Below, piece by piece: positions 1-11,560 of a stretch of DNA of 64,000 nucleotides (position 1 is its first letter; each line of letters opens with the position of its first letter). The position numbers and the translations under genes were made by a program. Under the pieces are notes generated by a model that was given only the letters and a program-made list of their open reading frames with translations, was not told where the DNA came from and ran no database searches. This DNA is from Hysterangium stoloniferum (lineage: Eukaryota > Basidiomycota > Agaricomycetes > Hysterangiales > Hysterangiaceae). Where the stretch lies: positions 186,001-250,000 of the forward strand of contig WHVD01000109.1 in assembly GCA_015178975.1 (NCBI GenBank), in the 5' to 3' direction.

Positions 1-281
1 CATAATCTGACTCCTTCTTAATGAGATGGTTGCCAACAATCCCATCCCAAACATCAGTGCAGTTTGGCATAGTTGGATAGTATGAGAGGGACTTTCCAGA
101 ATAGCAGAGGATTTTATCAATCTCATAGAGACCAAAGTCATAAATGCTGTTTGGTGATGGATTGTGAATGCCATGTTCTTGCTAAAGTATGAACTTCAAA
201 TCATCACAAAGAAATACTTTGAAGTCATTCCAGAGTTCATGGGGTTGTGCAGGGGAGGACATGGTCAAAATGATAGCAAAC
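1..281 (-). pseudogene. Helitron RepHel pseudogene, helicase segment (runs off window)
   Basis: Reading the minus strand gives a helicase-type Helitron segment: a stretch with FAIILTMSSPAQP, then LWNDFKVFLCDDLKFIL, a stop, then QEHGIHNPSPNSIYDFGLYEIDKIL. This wording is characteristic of the linker and helicase part of fungal Helitron RepHel proteins. It joins the segment at 1020-3080 once the solo LTR at 282-1014 and one copy of its target duplication are removed. The gene continues past base 1. At least one in-frame stop makes it non-functional. Assignment rests on recognised family wording, not on a search. Confidence 0.8.
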
Positions 282-1014
282 TGTTACGACTGTGTCGCAA
301 CCCTATCGGTCCCCGAGGTTATCGCCACCTTTCGACGATTCAAGTTACTGTTCAAGTCACCACATCGGAAACCATCGGCCTCCCAAAGCTGACGTATGCT
401 TTCACGGTGATCAAACTCCATTTACGCCCATGTCAAAATATACTCGTACTATCTGGTTAAACTTTGATATGTCCCTTTTTATTATGATGATCCATTTTAT
501 CCTATGTTTCACATATGTCTATATATACTTGTAACCCTTGAACTATTTCCTTTTACTGTAATTCCGCTCTCGGTTATCTCACGGCCTCCAAACTAATCAT
601 AAACTTCCCATTCCTAGTCAAGCTTATTGTTAATACTGTTTTCCGCCCTTCTCCTAGTTAGTATTTTCTAGACGCCTGATACTTGTATATGAACCCGCTG
701 TAGTTGTAGTTACTAGGCAATCAGAAGATCGACTCAGAACACCCTCTTATATCTATAGTAATCTCATACTAAGAATTCCACTATCCGCCTTCACGTGTGC
801 TCGCCCCCTTTTGGTCCCCAACCCCTTGGCCCAACACTCGACTTATCCCTCGATTCCGATCAGTAGTTTTCACCGAGAGGTGTTCATTGGGACTAGTCTT
901 CACCCACCCGAAATTTAAGGACACCCGACAGATAACTGCAAGGGCGCAGCACATAAGCTGAAGCCAAGTCCTTCCGATCAGTCCCTGACTTTAGTCAGTT
1001 TTCAGTTCTTAACA
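282..1014 (-). mobile_element. Solo LTR, family A1, copy 1 (TSD CAAAC)
   Basis: The element begins TGTTACGAC and ends GTTCTTAACA and is flanked on both sides by CAAAC (277-281 and 1015-1019), a perfect 5-bp target-site duplication as made by an LTR-retrotransposon integrase. It splits the Helitron helicase reading frame. A second copy lies inverted at 45216-45941. No internal retroelement genes remain, so it is a solo LTR left by LTR-LTR recombination. It carries many CpG dinucleotides, which suggests it is young compared with other LTRs here. The shared GACTTGGCTTCAGCTTAT motif is at 940-971 on the minus strand, which sets the orientation given. Confidence 0.93.
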
Positions 1015-1019
1015 CAAAC

Positions 1020-3080
1020 AATCTGCAAAGTTGAAACCCAGAGTCTATGCAACTGGCTTCTGTGAGGCACATGTGCCACTGACGATCATCTTCAAGGAAA
1101 CCAAGTGCAACACAGGCTTGTTGAAATGTGGGATAAGTCTCAGAAAGGTCCTGAGTTGTTCAAATGAGGTGGCACCTTTGACAATAGTCAGCAATGTACA
1201 GAGGTGGAATCTTTCCCCACTGGCAATATTAACAAAATGAATATGCCCTATGCAAAGGCCATGTTGATGTGGCTTCCAAGATTTAGTCTTGGGTACAAAT
1301 GTGAAGTACTCAGGAAAGTCCATATAAAATGTATCCTTGGCATGCTGTCCATTATATCTAATTATATCCTTGGAATTAGCCTCAAAATAAGCCATGAGAG
1401 TTGTCCCTGAATGCTCTGCCCTTTGCAAAGCCTCAGCAGGACCTTGATCACCATCAAAAACTACAGTGTTTTCTCCAGGGAGATGGACACGAAGTGCCAT
1501 TACTGCAGGAACCTGGGTGTGGAGTTCATTACACATTAATTGCCAGACAGACTCATGTGCACTGACATAATGTGCATCAAGGTACTGTTGAATCTCATCT
1601 GGTGTCTTTCCAAATTCCATAGTTGTACAACCATGGCCCTTGTAACAGTATTTATACATGTACTTCATTGACCTATTGGTAAAGGTCAACTCTACATTGA
1701 TGTGGCATTCAAAGGTGAGAACCAAAATAGGGGAGTAAGGGACAACATATCTGTTGTCATATGTAAACTTGGGAGTTTGATAAATCCTTCCATTGTTAGG
1801 GCGATGGCATGTTGGATAGCCTTCCTCATTGACAATGGTGGCTTCACACCACTCCTTTGGATAGTGTTTACTACATTTCTTATCTACCATACAGGCAGCA
1901 TTTGGATTATCAGTTCCACAGGGACCATGGGTCATGAGTTGCCCTACTAAATTAAATAGTCTGGGATGTGTTTCAAGATCTGGAAAACAGGCAGAAACCA
2001 TTGACTTGACATCTTCTGGTCTCTGTGGCTTATTCTGGTCATCAAACCATATGAGGCAGTGCATGTGTGGAATACCATGCTTTTGGAATTCAATAACATG
2101 GATATGGGCTACTGTCCTACCAAAGATGTGATCTTCTGTGATCATCTTGAGCAACTTAGCCTTCTTGGCAGCAAAGACACAGGAGACCAAATCAGGCCGA
2201 TCAGCAGGGGTTTGGCCAGGAAACAATTCACAGGTGACCTCCTCCCAATTGGGATTGGTAGTCATAGTGATGAAGCAGCTGGAATTACCATACTTGCGTG
2301 CAATTGCAAATGAATTCTGTAGACTTTGCCTCATATCCCTTGAACCCCCAGCGAATGAAGAAGGCAGTATCACCCTCTGACCAATACTATTAGCATCTGT
2401 ATTGACATCCTGATTTGTAAATGCATCAACCACCTGGTTGTAGAGCTCTGCATGTAACCTTGGTTGATTATCCCTGATAAATCTCAATCTGTGCTGCTCT
2501 GTTACTGCCCAGGCATTGACAATATACTGTTGGAATAGCTTTTGTGCATAAAAAAGGGTCATGGCTTCGTATGCTCTGGGAAATAGGTGATAGGCATAAT
2601 ATTCACATTGGGTCACCTTCTGACTTTTATCTTCATCTTCACCTTCTTCATCCTGCTGTCCAGGCTGGGGCTGCCAATTTTGATTTGCATGGGGAATGTC
2701 CCATGACCAACCATGCTCACCCCTGGAAAAGAGAATGACATAATGAAGGGGTGTATAAATTGCTTGTGCATCATGCACATGATGGAACTGGCCACCCCTT
2801 CTCTGAACAATAATATCCCTTGGATCATCATGACCTGTGTCACCCTCTCCAGGGAGAATGACTGCAAGTTCATCACCAGTTGGAAGGTTGTACCATTGTG
2901 GATCATTAAAAGCCTTATAGCTCAGTCTAACATGTAACCTTGGAGTCTCTGCCTGTGTCCTCAATCACTCATGTGCCCGGCGATAGAGTTCTATAAAGGG
3001 ATTATATTGCTCCATCATATCTGGAGGTCAGAAAAGGTTTGGTTGTTTAGGTTTTGATTTGTCTTGTGATTCTGCCTCTG
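1020..3080 (-). pseudogene. Helitron RepHel pseudogene, Rep (HUH) core
   Basis: An open stretch of 639 codons (2964 down to 1045) encodes the replication-initiator core of a Helitron transposase. Visible landmarks are the HUH-type motif in HGIPHMHCLIWF (about residue 300), a cysteine/histidine-rich stretch ending KKCSKHYP, and the tyrosine-bearing YMYKYCYKGHGC (about residue 440). RepHel nicks and rejoins single-stranded DNA during rolling-circle transposition. Upstream, the frame continues as EQYNPFIELYRRAHE, then a TGA stop just before the long open stretch. Near 1145 a frameshift occurs: the expected continuation (ACVALGFLEDD, CLTEASCIDSGFQL) is in another frame, so the last 35 or so residues of the open stretch are out of frame. 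The gene is interrupted by LTRs on both sides. Confidence 0.9.
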
Positions 3081-3964
3081 TGTTAAGTTCTGGATCTCGG
3101 GGCAGAATTTCCAATGGATATTCCAGACACTTCCCAGAAATATGTCCTCGGAGTTTTGGGGAATTAGTTCAGGAGTTTCTGGGGATTAGTAATGGGAGTA
3201 TTGGAATATTACCAGAGTACAGATGGACTTGGCTTCAGCTTATGTGCTGTGCCCTCATGCACTCACTTGGGTGTCCATATTTCAGGGGATGAATATATGT
3301 CAGAATATTTACGGACCGGGAGTTCTGGATATCTGAAGTCCAGAGAGTTCCGAAGATTGAGTGTACAGAAAGACAGAAGAGATACAAACTAATTCGAGAT
3401 TAAAACTAAAGAGTAAGTACATGGCTATGGAAGACTATATAGATGTTCCAGTAATTGTACTACAAATCTAGAAGTATAATAAGACAGATTAGGATGAAGA
3501 TTCTGAAACGGGAATACAACAAGAACAATAAACAAGTAAATGAATAACTGTTAACCTGTCAGTTACCAAATATGGAACAAGGATGAGGTTCAGAAATATG
3601 GAAACTATAAATGTTCCATAGTCGGAAGTCGGGTTGGATTTTGAGGTGGATGTCAGAAAGTTGGATTGGAGACTTGGGGTGGAAAGTCAGATCAGAGATG
3701 GGAGTCTGACTGAAAGTCTGACCAGGAGTCTGACCGGGAGTCTGACCGGGAGTCTGACTGGGAGTCTGACCGGGAGTCTGACCTGGAGTCTGACCGGGAG
3801 TCTGACCGGGAGTCTGACCGGGAGTCTGACTGGAAGTCACCTTGAAGGGATGAGGATCAGGTTCCAGTGGATTCCAGATCTTGATACTGGTCCAGAAGAT
3901 GGTTCGGACCCAGAGATAATATCCAGGAAATACTCTGAAGAGTTTCCGGGAACGGATCTTCACA
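3081..3964 (+). mobile_element. Solo LTR, family B, copy 1 (TSD CTCTG)
   Basis: Begins TGTTAAGTTCTGG and ends GGATCTTCACA, flanked by CTCTG at 3076-3080 and 3965-3969. It sits inside the Helitron Rep gene. The shared LTR motif is at 3226-3257, about 145 bp from the start. Other copies are at 25517-29098 (heavily nested) and, inverted and damaged, at 33267-34520. Unlike those copies it holds a 12-bp minisatellite (3701-3838). Confidence 0.93.
3701..3838. repeat. 12-bp minisatellite inside LTR B1
   Basis: About eleven head-to-tail copies of a 12-bp unit, GGGAGTCTGACC, with scattered substitutions. Because 12 is a multiple of three, both strands stay open and give TGSL or TPGQ repeats, but there is no sign that these are genes. 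The array lies within the solo LTR and is absent from the equivalent region of the other B copies. Confidence 0.9.
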
Positions 3965-5228
3965 CTCTGCTGCAATGCCTGCCTCAGTCTGCCAATGCAG
4001 GATCATGGATATAAAGCTGAGCATAACTATGTGATACACCTTCTGTGTAAGGAATCAAGGCACCATGCTGGTGATACAATTCACCATGAATTTTGAAGAC
4101 ATATGGGTCACCACCACCTTGCAAGACAGACTCATCCAAATTGACACTGAGTGATGTAAATGCAAATGCATTATTATATGCCCAAATATTTTTCTGAAAT
4201 ACTTTGCCATTGTCTGTGTTATCCTCAAGGAGGGACCTTAAAGTGTGAGGGGCTGGCTCAAGTATTGGGAGGGCCATCTTTCCTCGTTTGCAACACTTGC
4301 CAAATTTTGGATGTGTCTTGGAGCTATTTACCATATGCTCATCCATCCAATGAAAGGCTCCACAGTCTGGACACTATATGTTCATATGTCCTAAGTCATG
4401 TCTTGGAAACCTGGCCTCCACAACTGGTTGCCATCCAATGGGTAATTGTGCAACAGGAGGTGAAGGGAGAGGCATGGCTACAGGCTGTGGAGGGGAGGCA
4501 TGGCTGCTGGCTGTGGAGGGGGAGGCATGGCTGCTGGCTGTGGAGGGAGGGGCATGGCTGCAGGCTGTGCAATGGCTGGATGGAGATGCTGTGGTGGTGC
4601 TAATTGCAAAATAGGTAGCTGTGCCTGGAGTTGTGGAAACAGCATTAATGGGTGGATGACCATGGTATAGTGGTGCAAATGGACATCCATGCTATACTGA
4701 TACCTGTAGTTGTGCACATCCATTTCCTGGTTGATCATGCTGTGGATGTGGTGCTGACTGTAAAATTGGTGGCTGCAGCTGAGCAGGTTGGTATAATGAT
4801 GGCAAAGCAGCATGCTGAGCATATAGAGCAGCCACTGCAGTAGAGCCAACTATAGGCTAGATAGCTTCATCTGCAGATGCTAATTGGGCAGTTGGTACCT
4901 GTGGTTGAACAGCTACATTTTATGGTTGATAACCATGTCTTGGTTGAGCAGGTGGATCTTCTTGCCTACGACTCTGCTGAATAGGTGGTTGTAATGGTGG
5001 CAAAGCTTTATACCAAGCATGCAAGATATCCATTGCAGTAGAGCCAACTGGAGTAGAACTACCTGCAGCAGAGCCACTTGCAGTAGAGCCACCTGGCCAA
5101 GCAACTAAAAATGGATTGTCAGATTGACCTCTACCAACAGGGAGATGTGGGAATGGTTGAGAAGGGGGTGGTATATTAGAATTCATAACTAAATGCAAAT
5201 GACGATCAGATGGAGATGTCATTTGCAA
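3965..5228 (-). pseudogene. Helitron RepHel pseudogene, N-terminal part
   Basis: The minus-strand frame from ATG at 5228 runs through a proline/alanine/serine/glutamine-rich tail of about 280 codons, broken by several stops (for example at 4920 and just before CPDCGAFHWMDEH). It then gives a zinc-binding signature, CPDCGAFHW followed by KFGKCCKRGK, and a conserved block with NIWAYNNAFAFTSL and HGELYHQHGAL, as in Helitron N-termini. It joins the Rep core when LTR B1 is removed. Roles in DNA binding are known only by family analogy. The stops show it is dead. Confidence 0.85.
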
Positions 5229-6600
5229 TTGTGCCCTATGCTGCCTTCACTCTTTCTCCCAATCACACTCAGGTGTTCGATCCATAATAATACAGCAATC
5301 ACAACAGCAGCAGCAGAGACAGAAACCCTGAAAAAGAGGGGGGAAGAGAGGAGGGGAAGAGAGTTGGAATCAATTAGACTAATATAGGTCAAAAATATGA
5401 AAGGAAAATCATGAATAATTTTTTATAGCATTAGAGAGGGTATCAATACTAACCTGGAGTTGTTTTGTATCTCACAGGGGGAATAGAAACAGCAATAAAG
5501 CCAAAGGCCACAGAATGGGAGGTCAAATTTAACTGTATGAATTATATCTAAGTAAAAAATGGTAAAGCTAATTACAGGGAAAGGACTCACTTTCAATACT
5601 CCACTTATACATATAGGGAGCAGTCACAAAAGCAGTAGAGAGTGCCAGGGAAAAGGAATTCAGACAAAAGGGTCTAAAATAGCCCAAAAAAATGCAAAAA
5701 CATGCAAAAACATGCATAAACAAATTTTAACAGCATGAGGGAAGGAACCAATATTGACCTGGAGGTATGTTATATGTATCTTCTAGCAAGAATAGCAACT
5801 GCAATCAAGGCAAAATGGCACAGAATAGACAGTCAATTTCACTGCATGAATAAAATTTGAGCAAAGAAATATAAGGTTAATTACAGGGACAGGACTCACC
5901 TTCAATACTCCACTTATACTTACAAAGAGAACCCAAAAAAGCAGTGGAGAATCCCAGGGAAAAGGAATTCAGACAAATAGGTCTAAAATAGCCCAAAAAC
6001 ACAAAAAAGAAAGCATAAATATATTAAAACAGCACAGGAAAGTCTAAAACATACCTGGGATTATAGGACAGCCTTCAGACTGTGTATTTCAAAATTATGA
6101 ATGAGAAGAACACCCAAGAAAGGGTAATGTGACTGCAAATAAATTATTTAATCATTAACAAAAGTGAAAATTAAATAATAATAGGTAGGAGCTCACCACA
6201 CCTTTGATATTGCCTGAGGAGTTGAGGAAGGCTTCATAGATGATAAATGGTCAACATGAGGGGTCCAGGGCCAGTGGATAGCCAGACTCTAACTGTAGAA
6301 CAATATATTTAATTATTAAAAAAGCGAAATTTAATATAATTAATAGAGCCCTCAACACACCTTGGTATGGGCCTAAATCCCTTGAGAAATATTCCAGAGA
6401 GGATCCCCTCACAATTTAAGGAGCACAAAGCCAGGGAAGGGAGAGTGGAAGGGAGAAAGTGTGGCAGCCTCAAGGCTTTACAGTGGGTTTCCAGGCTTCC
6501 CACAGCTATGCTCCTGCAGTGCCAAAGTACTCCCATGAGTGCAGAAATGCTCCTGCAAATGCCAAGAAATTTCCGCAAATGCTTTTGGGCTGACTAACAA
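5229..6600. repeat. Duplicated ~300-bp unit upstream of the Helitron gene
   Basis: No gene recognised. Two diverged direct copies of a roughly 300-bp unit lie at about 5427-5711 and 5731-6008, with a shorter third start near 6020. Each copy holds AGGGAAAAGGAATTCAGAC, GTCTAAAATAGCCCAAAAA and, on the minus strand, a splice-donor-like GTGAGTCCT followed by CCCTGTAATTA. The arrangement could be duplicated exon/intron units at the 5' side of the Helitron, but no open frame supports that. Confidence 0.6.
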
Positions 6601-6837
6601 CAAAAGCTTAGTCACTAATGGTACCTTTTACCTGCCTAGCTGGGATTTTCGGCATCTATCTGTGCCCACAACCCACCAAGCAAAATTAATTAATATAGAC
6701 AAACCTGGAACCATTGCAACACTATGGTGCAGTCACTTTGTGACCTGCCCCACAACTCTTCAGTATTTCTGAGACTCATTCTTTGAGAAAAAATCCTTTC
6801 AAAGAACGGAAAGTGTTCGGAGAACAAAAAGTGTTCA

Positions 6838-7454
6838 AAAGGAATCAACGGTTACAAAGGAATCAACGGTTACAAAGGAATCAACGGTTACAAAGGAATC
6901 AACGGTTACAAAGGAATCAACGGTTACAAAGGAATCAACGGTTACAAAGGAATCAACGGTTACAAAGGAATCAACGGTTACAAAGGAATCAACGGTTACA
7001 AAGGAATCAACGGTTACAAAGGAATCAACGGTTACAAAGGAATCAACGGTTACAAAGGAATCAACGGTTACAAAGGAATCAACGGTTACAAAGGAATCAA
7101 CGGTTACAAAGGAATCAACGGTTACAAAGGAATCAACGGTTACAAAGGAATCAACGGTTACAAAGGAATCAACGGTTACAAAGGAATCAACGGTTACAAA
7201 GGAATCAACGGTTACAAAGGAATCAACGGTTACAAAGGAATCAACGGTTACAAAGGAATCAACGGTTACAAAGGAATCAACGGTTACAAAGGAATCAACG
7301 GTTACAAAGGAATCAACGGTTACAAAGGAATCAACGGTTACAAAGGAATCAAGGTTACAAAGGAATCAACGGTTACAAAGGAATCAACGGTTACAAAGGA
7401 ATCAACGATTACAAAGGAATCAACGGTTACAAAGGAATCAACAGTTACAAAGGA
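6838..7454. repeat. 18-bp minisatellite, homogeneous core
   Basis: About 34 near-identical copies of GGTTACAAAGGAATCAAC. One unit near 7350 has lost a base. The unit is six codons long, so a long open frame results (RLQRNQ or INGYKG repeats), but the frame is a by-product of the repeat length and the one-base loss shifts it. Sequence identity falls off to the right (next entry). Confidence 0.95.
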
Positions 7455-8175
7455 AAACTTTTCCGTATCAACAACTTTTAAGTATTTCTGAGGTCCATTG
7501 TTTTAAAAGGGAAACTGTTAGAACAGAAAGTGCCATTGGAATGGAAAGTGCCATTGGAATGGAAAGTGCCATTGGAATGGAAAGTGTTCAGAGGAAACAC
7601 CAGTTACAAAGGAAACACCAGTTACAAAGGAAACACCGGTTACAAAGGAAACACCCATTACAAAGGAAACACCCTGTTAAAAAGGAAACACCAAACACCT
7701 GTTACAAAGGAAACACTTTACAGAGAAAACACCCATTACAAAGGAAACACCCATTACAAAGGAAGAAAACAAAGGTTAAAAAAGAAACCCCCATTACAAA
7801 AGAAAAAATGGTTACAAAAGAAAACAAAGGTTACAAAAGAAAACAAAGGTTACAAAAGAAAACAACAGCTACAAAAGAAAACAACGGTTACAATAGAAAA
7901 CAACAGTCACAAATAGAAACAAAGGTCACAAAAGGAACAACAGTTACAAAAGGAACAATGGTTACAAAAGTGTAAGAATGGAAACTGGTTAAAGAACAGA
8001 AACCATTACAAAATGCATTACAAAAGACAGAAACAAATATTACAAATGGAACAATGGTTTCAAAAGGAATAATGGGTACAAAAGTAGCAACAGTTTCAAA
8101 AGGAGCAATGGTTTCAAAAGGAGTATGGTTTCAAAAGGAGTAATGGTTTCACAAAAGCAATGGTCTCAGAAGAAG
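7455..8175. repeat. Degenerate continuation of the 18-bp minisatellite
   Basis: The same 17-19-bp register continues but decays stepwise: GGAAACACCAGTTACAAA near 7600, GAAAACAAAGGTTACAAA near 7820, GGAACAATGGTTACAAAA near 7950, GGAGCAATGGTTTCAAAA near 8100. The open frames reported across it are low complexity and not genes. Confidence 0.85.
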
Positions 8176-8339
8176 TAACTGTACAGTTCTGAGTAGAAAT
8201 TGAGTTGATTCTACTGGAATTTATTTACAATTGATACACCATTGATTGAGAAGAGGAGAACATTCATTAAGTATTCATGGAGCATTGATTGAGAATTGAT
8301 GAGCATTGAAGAAACATTAATAGAGTATGGATTGAGCAT

Positions 8340-8625
8340 TGATATATTGGATTGTATTTGATATATTTTATTTTATTTTGATTTATTGCATTTTATTTTG
8401 ATTTATTGTATTTCTATTTTTATTTTTCCGATTTTATTTTGTTTTGAAGTATTTTATTTTCATCTACTGTATTTTATTTTGATTTATTCCATTTTATTTG
8501 TATTTCTCCAATTTTATTTTATTTTGAAGCATTTTATTTTCATTTACTGTATTTTATTTCGATTTATTCTATTTTATTTTATTTTTAAACATTTTATTTT
8601 TATTTATTGTATTTTATCTTAATTA
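8340..8625. repeat. AT-rich tandem array (ATTTTATTTTGATTTATTG type)
   Basis: Roughly 20-bp AT-rich units (ATTTTATTTTGATTTATT) arranged in a higher-order repeat of about 80 bp, with copies beginning near 8430 and 8510. It adjoins the minisatellite field and encodes nothing plausible. Confidence 0.85.
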
Positions 8626-8757
8626 TTCCATGATTTCAGGACTTTCCTGGAAATCCTGGTAGACCTCCAGGGATTTGCAATATTACTCCCGGGAAATGGC
8701 ATCAAAATACCTCCATGAATGCTGCATGAAATGCTTCTGTAAGGGGCATGGGAAATC

Positions 8758-9178
8758 TGTTAGTAATCAAGTCTTCGCATAAACCGAAATTGGAATCAAA
8801 CCTACAATGACGAGTATATGTGCATATATTGAGGTGCCGTTAGGAGGGGAGTAACTCCTAATTGCAAATTTCTCCTTAATGATGCAATCGACTAGAAACT
8901 TTGAGTATCTAAATTTCCCCTATTTACTCTCCTAATATCTCTCCTAAAATAATTAGAAATTAGATAAAAAGTCGCAATATTTCGCCATATACCTCAGTGG
9001 ATTTTACTCACTCACTCACTGAGGTATATGCGCAATCATTCATTATTATTCTATTACTCATTAAAATGTCTTGTAGCTTCGTAAACAGGTACTATAATAC
9101 ATAGTGGAGTTTACTCACTCACTCACTGAGCTTCGTAAACAGACTCAATCCTTCCGAAATCTTGTCTTCTAATTAACA
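8758..9178. mobile_element. Solo LTR, family L (TSD AAATC)
   Basis: Begins TGTTAGTAATCAAG and ends TCTAATTAACA, flanked by AAATC at 8753-8757 and 9179-9183. It interrupts a degenerate tandem-repeat region (host reads CATGGGAAATCCCCTGG once the insertion is removed). Near its 3' side lies a stem-loop, ATACCTCAGTG / CACTGAGGTAT (about 8989-9030), and a second TTTACTCACTCACTCACTGAG block at about 9110. The hairpin resembles those near the ends of Copia LTRs elsewhere in the window. Confidence 0.9.
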
Positions 9179-9183
9179 AAATC

Positions 9184-9650
9184 CCCCTGGACAGCTTGTG
9201 TGAAATGTTTCTGTGAGGCACTGGAAATGCTTCCACGGCAAATTGAATTGCTCACACATCACACAAATGTTTCCACAGGGCATAGGAAATTCATCCAGAA
9301 AGGTCATGGGAAATGTGTCTATGAGGAGTGTGGGAAATTATTCCGGCAGAGCCTTGGGAAATGTGTCTATGAGGGGCACAGGAAATTCACCTGGCAGAGC
9401 TGTGGGGCCATGGGAAATGTGATCTTGAGGGGCACAGGAAATGCTACCACACATGCAACACATACTCCTGCAGCATCACAAAATACTCCTGCATACATAG
9501 AAATACCTTTGCACATCACAAAATACTTCCACGTGCATCACAGAATACTTCCATGGCATCACAAATGCTCCTGTGCTGTTAGAAAAGCTTCTACAGCATC
9601 ATGAAATACTCCTGTGAGTGCAGAAATACCCCCATGATGACTCATTCATA
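9184..9650. repeat. Degenerate short tandem repeats
   Basis: Decayed units of the type GGAAATGTGTCTATGAGGGG and, further right, CATCACAAAATACTCCTG. They continue the 8640-8757 stretch on the other side of LTR L. Similar words and the same following text (GGTACCTTTTACCTGCCT and CACCCACCAAGCAA) occur at 6500-6690, so this is a second diverged copy of that segment. Open frames here are by-products. Confidence 0.6.
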
Positions 9651-9653
9651 GCA

Positions 9654-10492
9654 CTAAATTCTGGTACCTTTTACCTGCCTTATTGGGCCATTCTGGTGCT
9701 GATGCACCCTCATTATGATTTCTGGCCCTAATAGGGGAACATTTGGGTGCTCCATGCCCTCATCAAAGGGTGCCTGATGGCGCCTAAAAGCACCCACCAC
9801 CCACCAAGCAACTTTACTATATATTGATGTGATTTGGCACACTTCTATATCCCCATCACTGACTCATTCACAAATGTAATGATACTGTGTATCAATATGT
9901 TTAACTTGTCTCTTATTCTTAGTATTCTTTGTTAATGACACCATGCTGGAATTATCATTCCAAAGTAACACTGGTCATGATTGAGGATAACTGATTTCAT
10001 CCATTGCAGTGTACTTCCAAAGTATCTGCTTCATCACCCTAGTGAGTGCCATATACTTGGCCTTGGTGGTTGAGAATGCTACAGTTGGTTGATACTGAGT
10101 ACCGAATGCAGTCAGTCTCCCAGCTTGGATGAAACATGCCCTGAATACGAACAACAGTTGTCAAGATCTCTGCCAAAATCAGCATCCACATATCTGATGG
10201 GTCAAAAGTCCCTAAATATTCTGTAGGCCAGGGTGCCCTTAATGTAATGTAGGATGTGGATTAGTGCATTCCAGTGAGCATGCCCTGGGTTAGAGGCAAA
10301 TTTACTAAGGGTTGACACAGAATCCAATAAATCTGGCCTCATTGCTATTTGAGCATACATAATGGAACCCAAAATTTTGCAATATGGTTTATCTGCCATA
10401 AATGAACAATCCTCTTGTGTTTTTGGCCACATATCTCAAGTGAGAGTAATGCTGGGAGGTAGTGGTGTCTCTCAAGTGTTGCAGTCCCCCAT
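9654..10492 (-). pseudogene. Copia-1 polyprotein pseudogene, RT end and RNase H
   Basis: Minus strand. The stretch 10432-10202 reads MADKPYCKILGSIMYAQIA and NPGHAHWNALIHILHYIKG, the typical joint between reverse transcriptase and RNase H in Ty1/Copia polyproteins. Below it RNase H wording follows with many stops and frame changes (YVDADFGRDLDN, VCQITSIYSKVA). The upstream RT part is at 11325-11560, separated by a solo LTR. No functional protein is possible. Confidence 0.85.
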
Positions 10493-11324
10493 TGTTAAGG
10501 GTGCATACATGGAGGGTTTCCGGAGAAACCCGCAGGAAATCTGGTAGGACTTGGCTTCAGCTTATTGGCTGCGCCCTCGCAAGATCGTGTTGTCCAATTT
10601 CAAATGGGTGGATGGGAGTCCCGGGGAGTCTGGGCAGAGTTCGTGGGTTGAGGGGTCGTGGTCATGGGTTGAGAGGTCGGGGAGTCAAGATAAATAAGTT
10701 GGAGGTTGAGTGATAGATGCATCGGAGCCTGTGGGCTCCAACTAGCAAGAGTGGTGTACATAATTCAGAGAGGAGTTTAGAGCAGAAAATGTACTAGATT
10801 ACTGGGGAGAATCTAAGCTGATTTTCTGACTGGATTGTATGTACAACATCTGCCAGACTATATAGACTGTGGAATGAATAACATACCAAATCCAGTAATA
10901 ATGAAATGAAACTAGCAAAACATAAAATGGGATAAGTAAACACCAAATTTGGTGTTAGGAATGGGACAGAATGGAGTGGAGTCCAAATTGTGACAAATCA
11001 TAAACCATAATGGGAAACAGAGCAGGAGCAGAGTCCGAATTGTGACAGGTCATTTGACTAAAACGGGAATGGGGCTCAGTTAGAGGGATGACAGGTTTTC
11101 CGAGCAGGGTCTGGTGACTGAGGCATGGGATGAGGTCAGACATAGACAGGGATGGAGTCCGGCGGGTATTCCAGTGACTGATATGGGACGTAACAAAGTC
11201 AAATGTGGACAAGTCTGACATACGGAGTCTGGCAGGAATTCTGGTAAACTGACAATTGGTGCATATAGGGTGTGGGTGCGTATAGGTTAGTGCCCGGAGT
11301 CCAGCAGGAATTCTGGTCATAACA
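10493..11324 (+). mobile_element. Solo LTR, family A2, copy 1 (TSD CCCAT)
   Basis: Begins TGTTAAGGGTGC and ends TCTGGTCATAACA, flanked by CCCAT at 10488-10492 and 11325-11329. It splits the Copia-1 RT frame (VLNMFGM on one side, continuing below 10492 on the other). The shared LTR motif is at 10548-10580. Related copies are at 16969-17804, 24571-25330 (inverted) and 29586-30026 (truncated); the LTR at 19385-20640 is a diverged relative. Confidence 0.94.
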
Positions 11325-11560
11325 CCCATGCCAAACATATTGAGTACTCATTCAAGGTATGCCTGTTGGGAAATGCTGATTGTTCCAGCATTTTTGTCCT
11401 GGTGTAAGTTGGTTACTAGGAATATACCTAATAACCTGTATGCAATGGTCAAGTCTTTATAATGGTCACTAACATAGTTGTTCTTTAAACCAGTCTATAA
11501 CCAAACACACTTGGAGCGAGAGGCTAGAGATCCTTTTATTATGTAATCAGATATGGATAC
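11325..11560 (-). pseudogene. Copia-1 polyprotein pseudogene, RT segment
   Basis: Minus strand reads FKEQL, then LLGIFLVTNLHQ, then AGTISISQQAYLE and VLNMFGM in changing frames. This matches the conserved Copia reverse-transcriptase stretch that ends in the SQ..YLE..L..F.M wording. It continues at 10492 after the solo LTR is removed. Confidence 0.75.

Noticed and set aside
1702-2380. Plus-strand frames opposite the Helitron Rep gene
   Set aside because: Shadow frames of the minus-strand coding sequence.
6838-7454. CRISPR-like array
   Set aside because: Units are contiguous with no spacers, and the window is eukaryotic.
6783-7481. A 232-codon repeat protein (RLQRNQ / INGYKG)
   Set aside because: The frame exists only because the DNA unit is 18 bp; a one-base loss shifts it and there is no non-repetitive domain or splice signal.
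8386-8622. Hydrophobic protein rich in Phe, Ile and Tyr
   Set aside because: Direct translation of an AT-rich tandem repeat.
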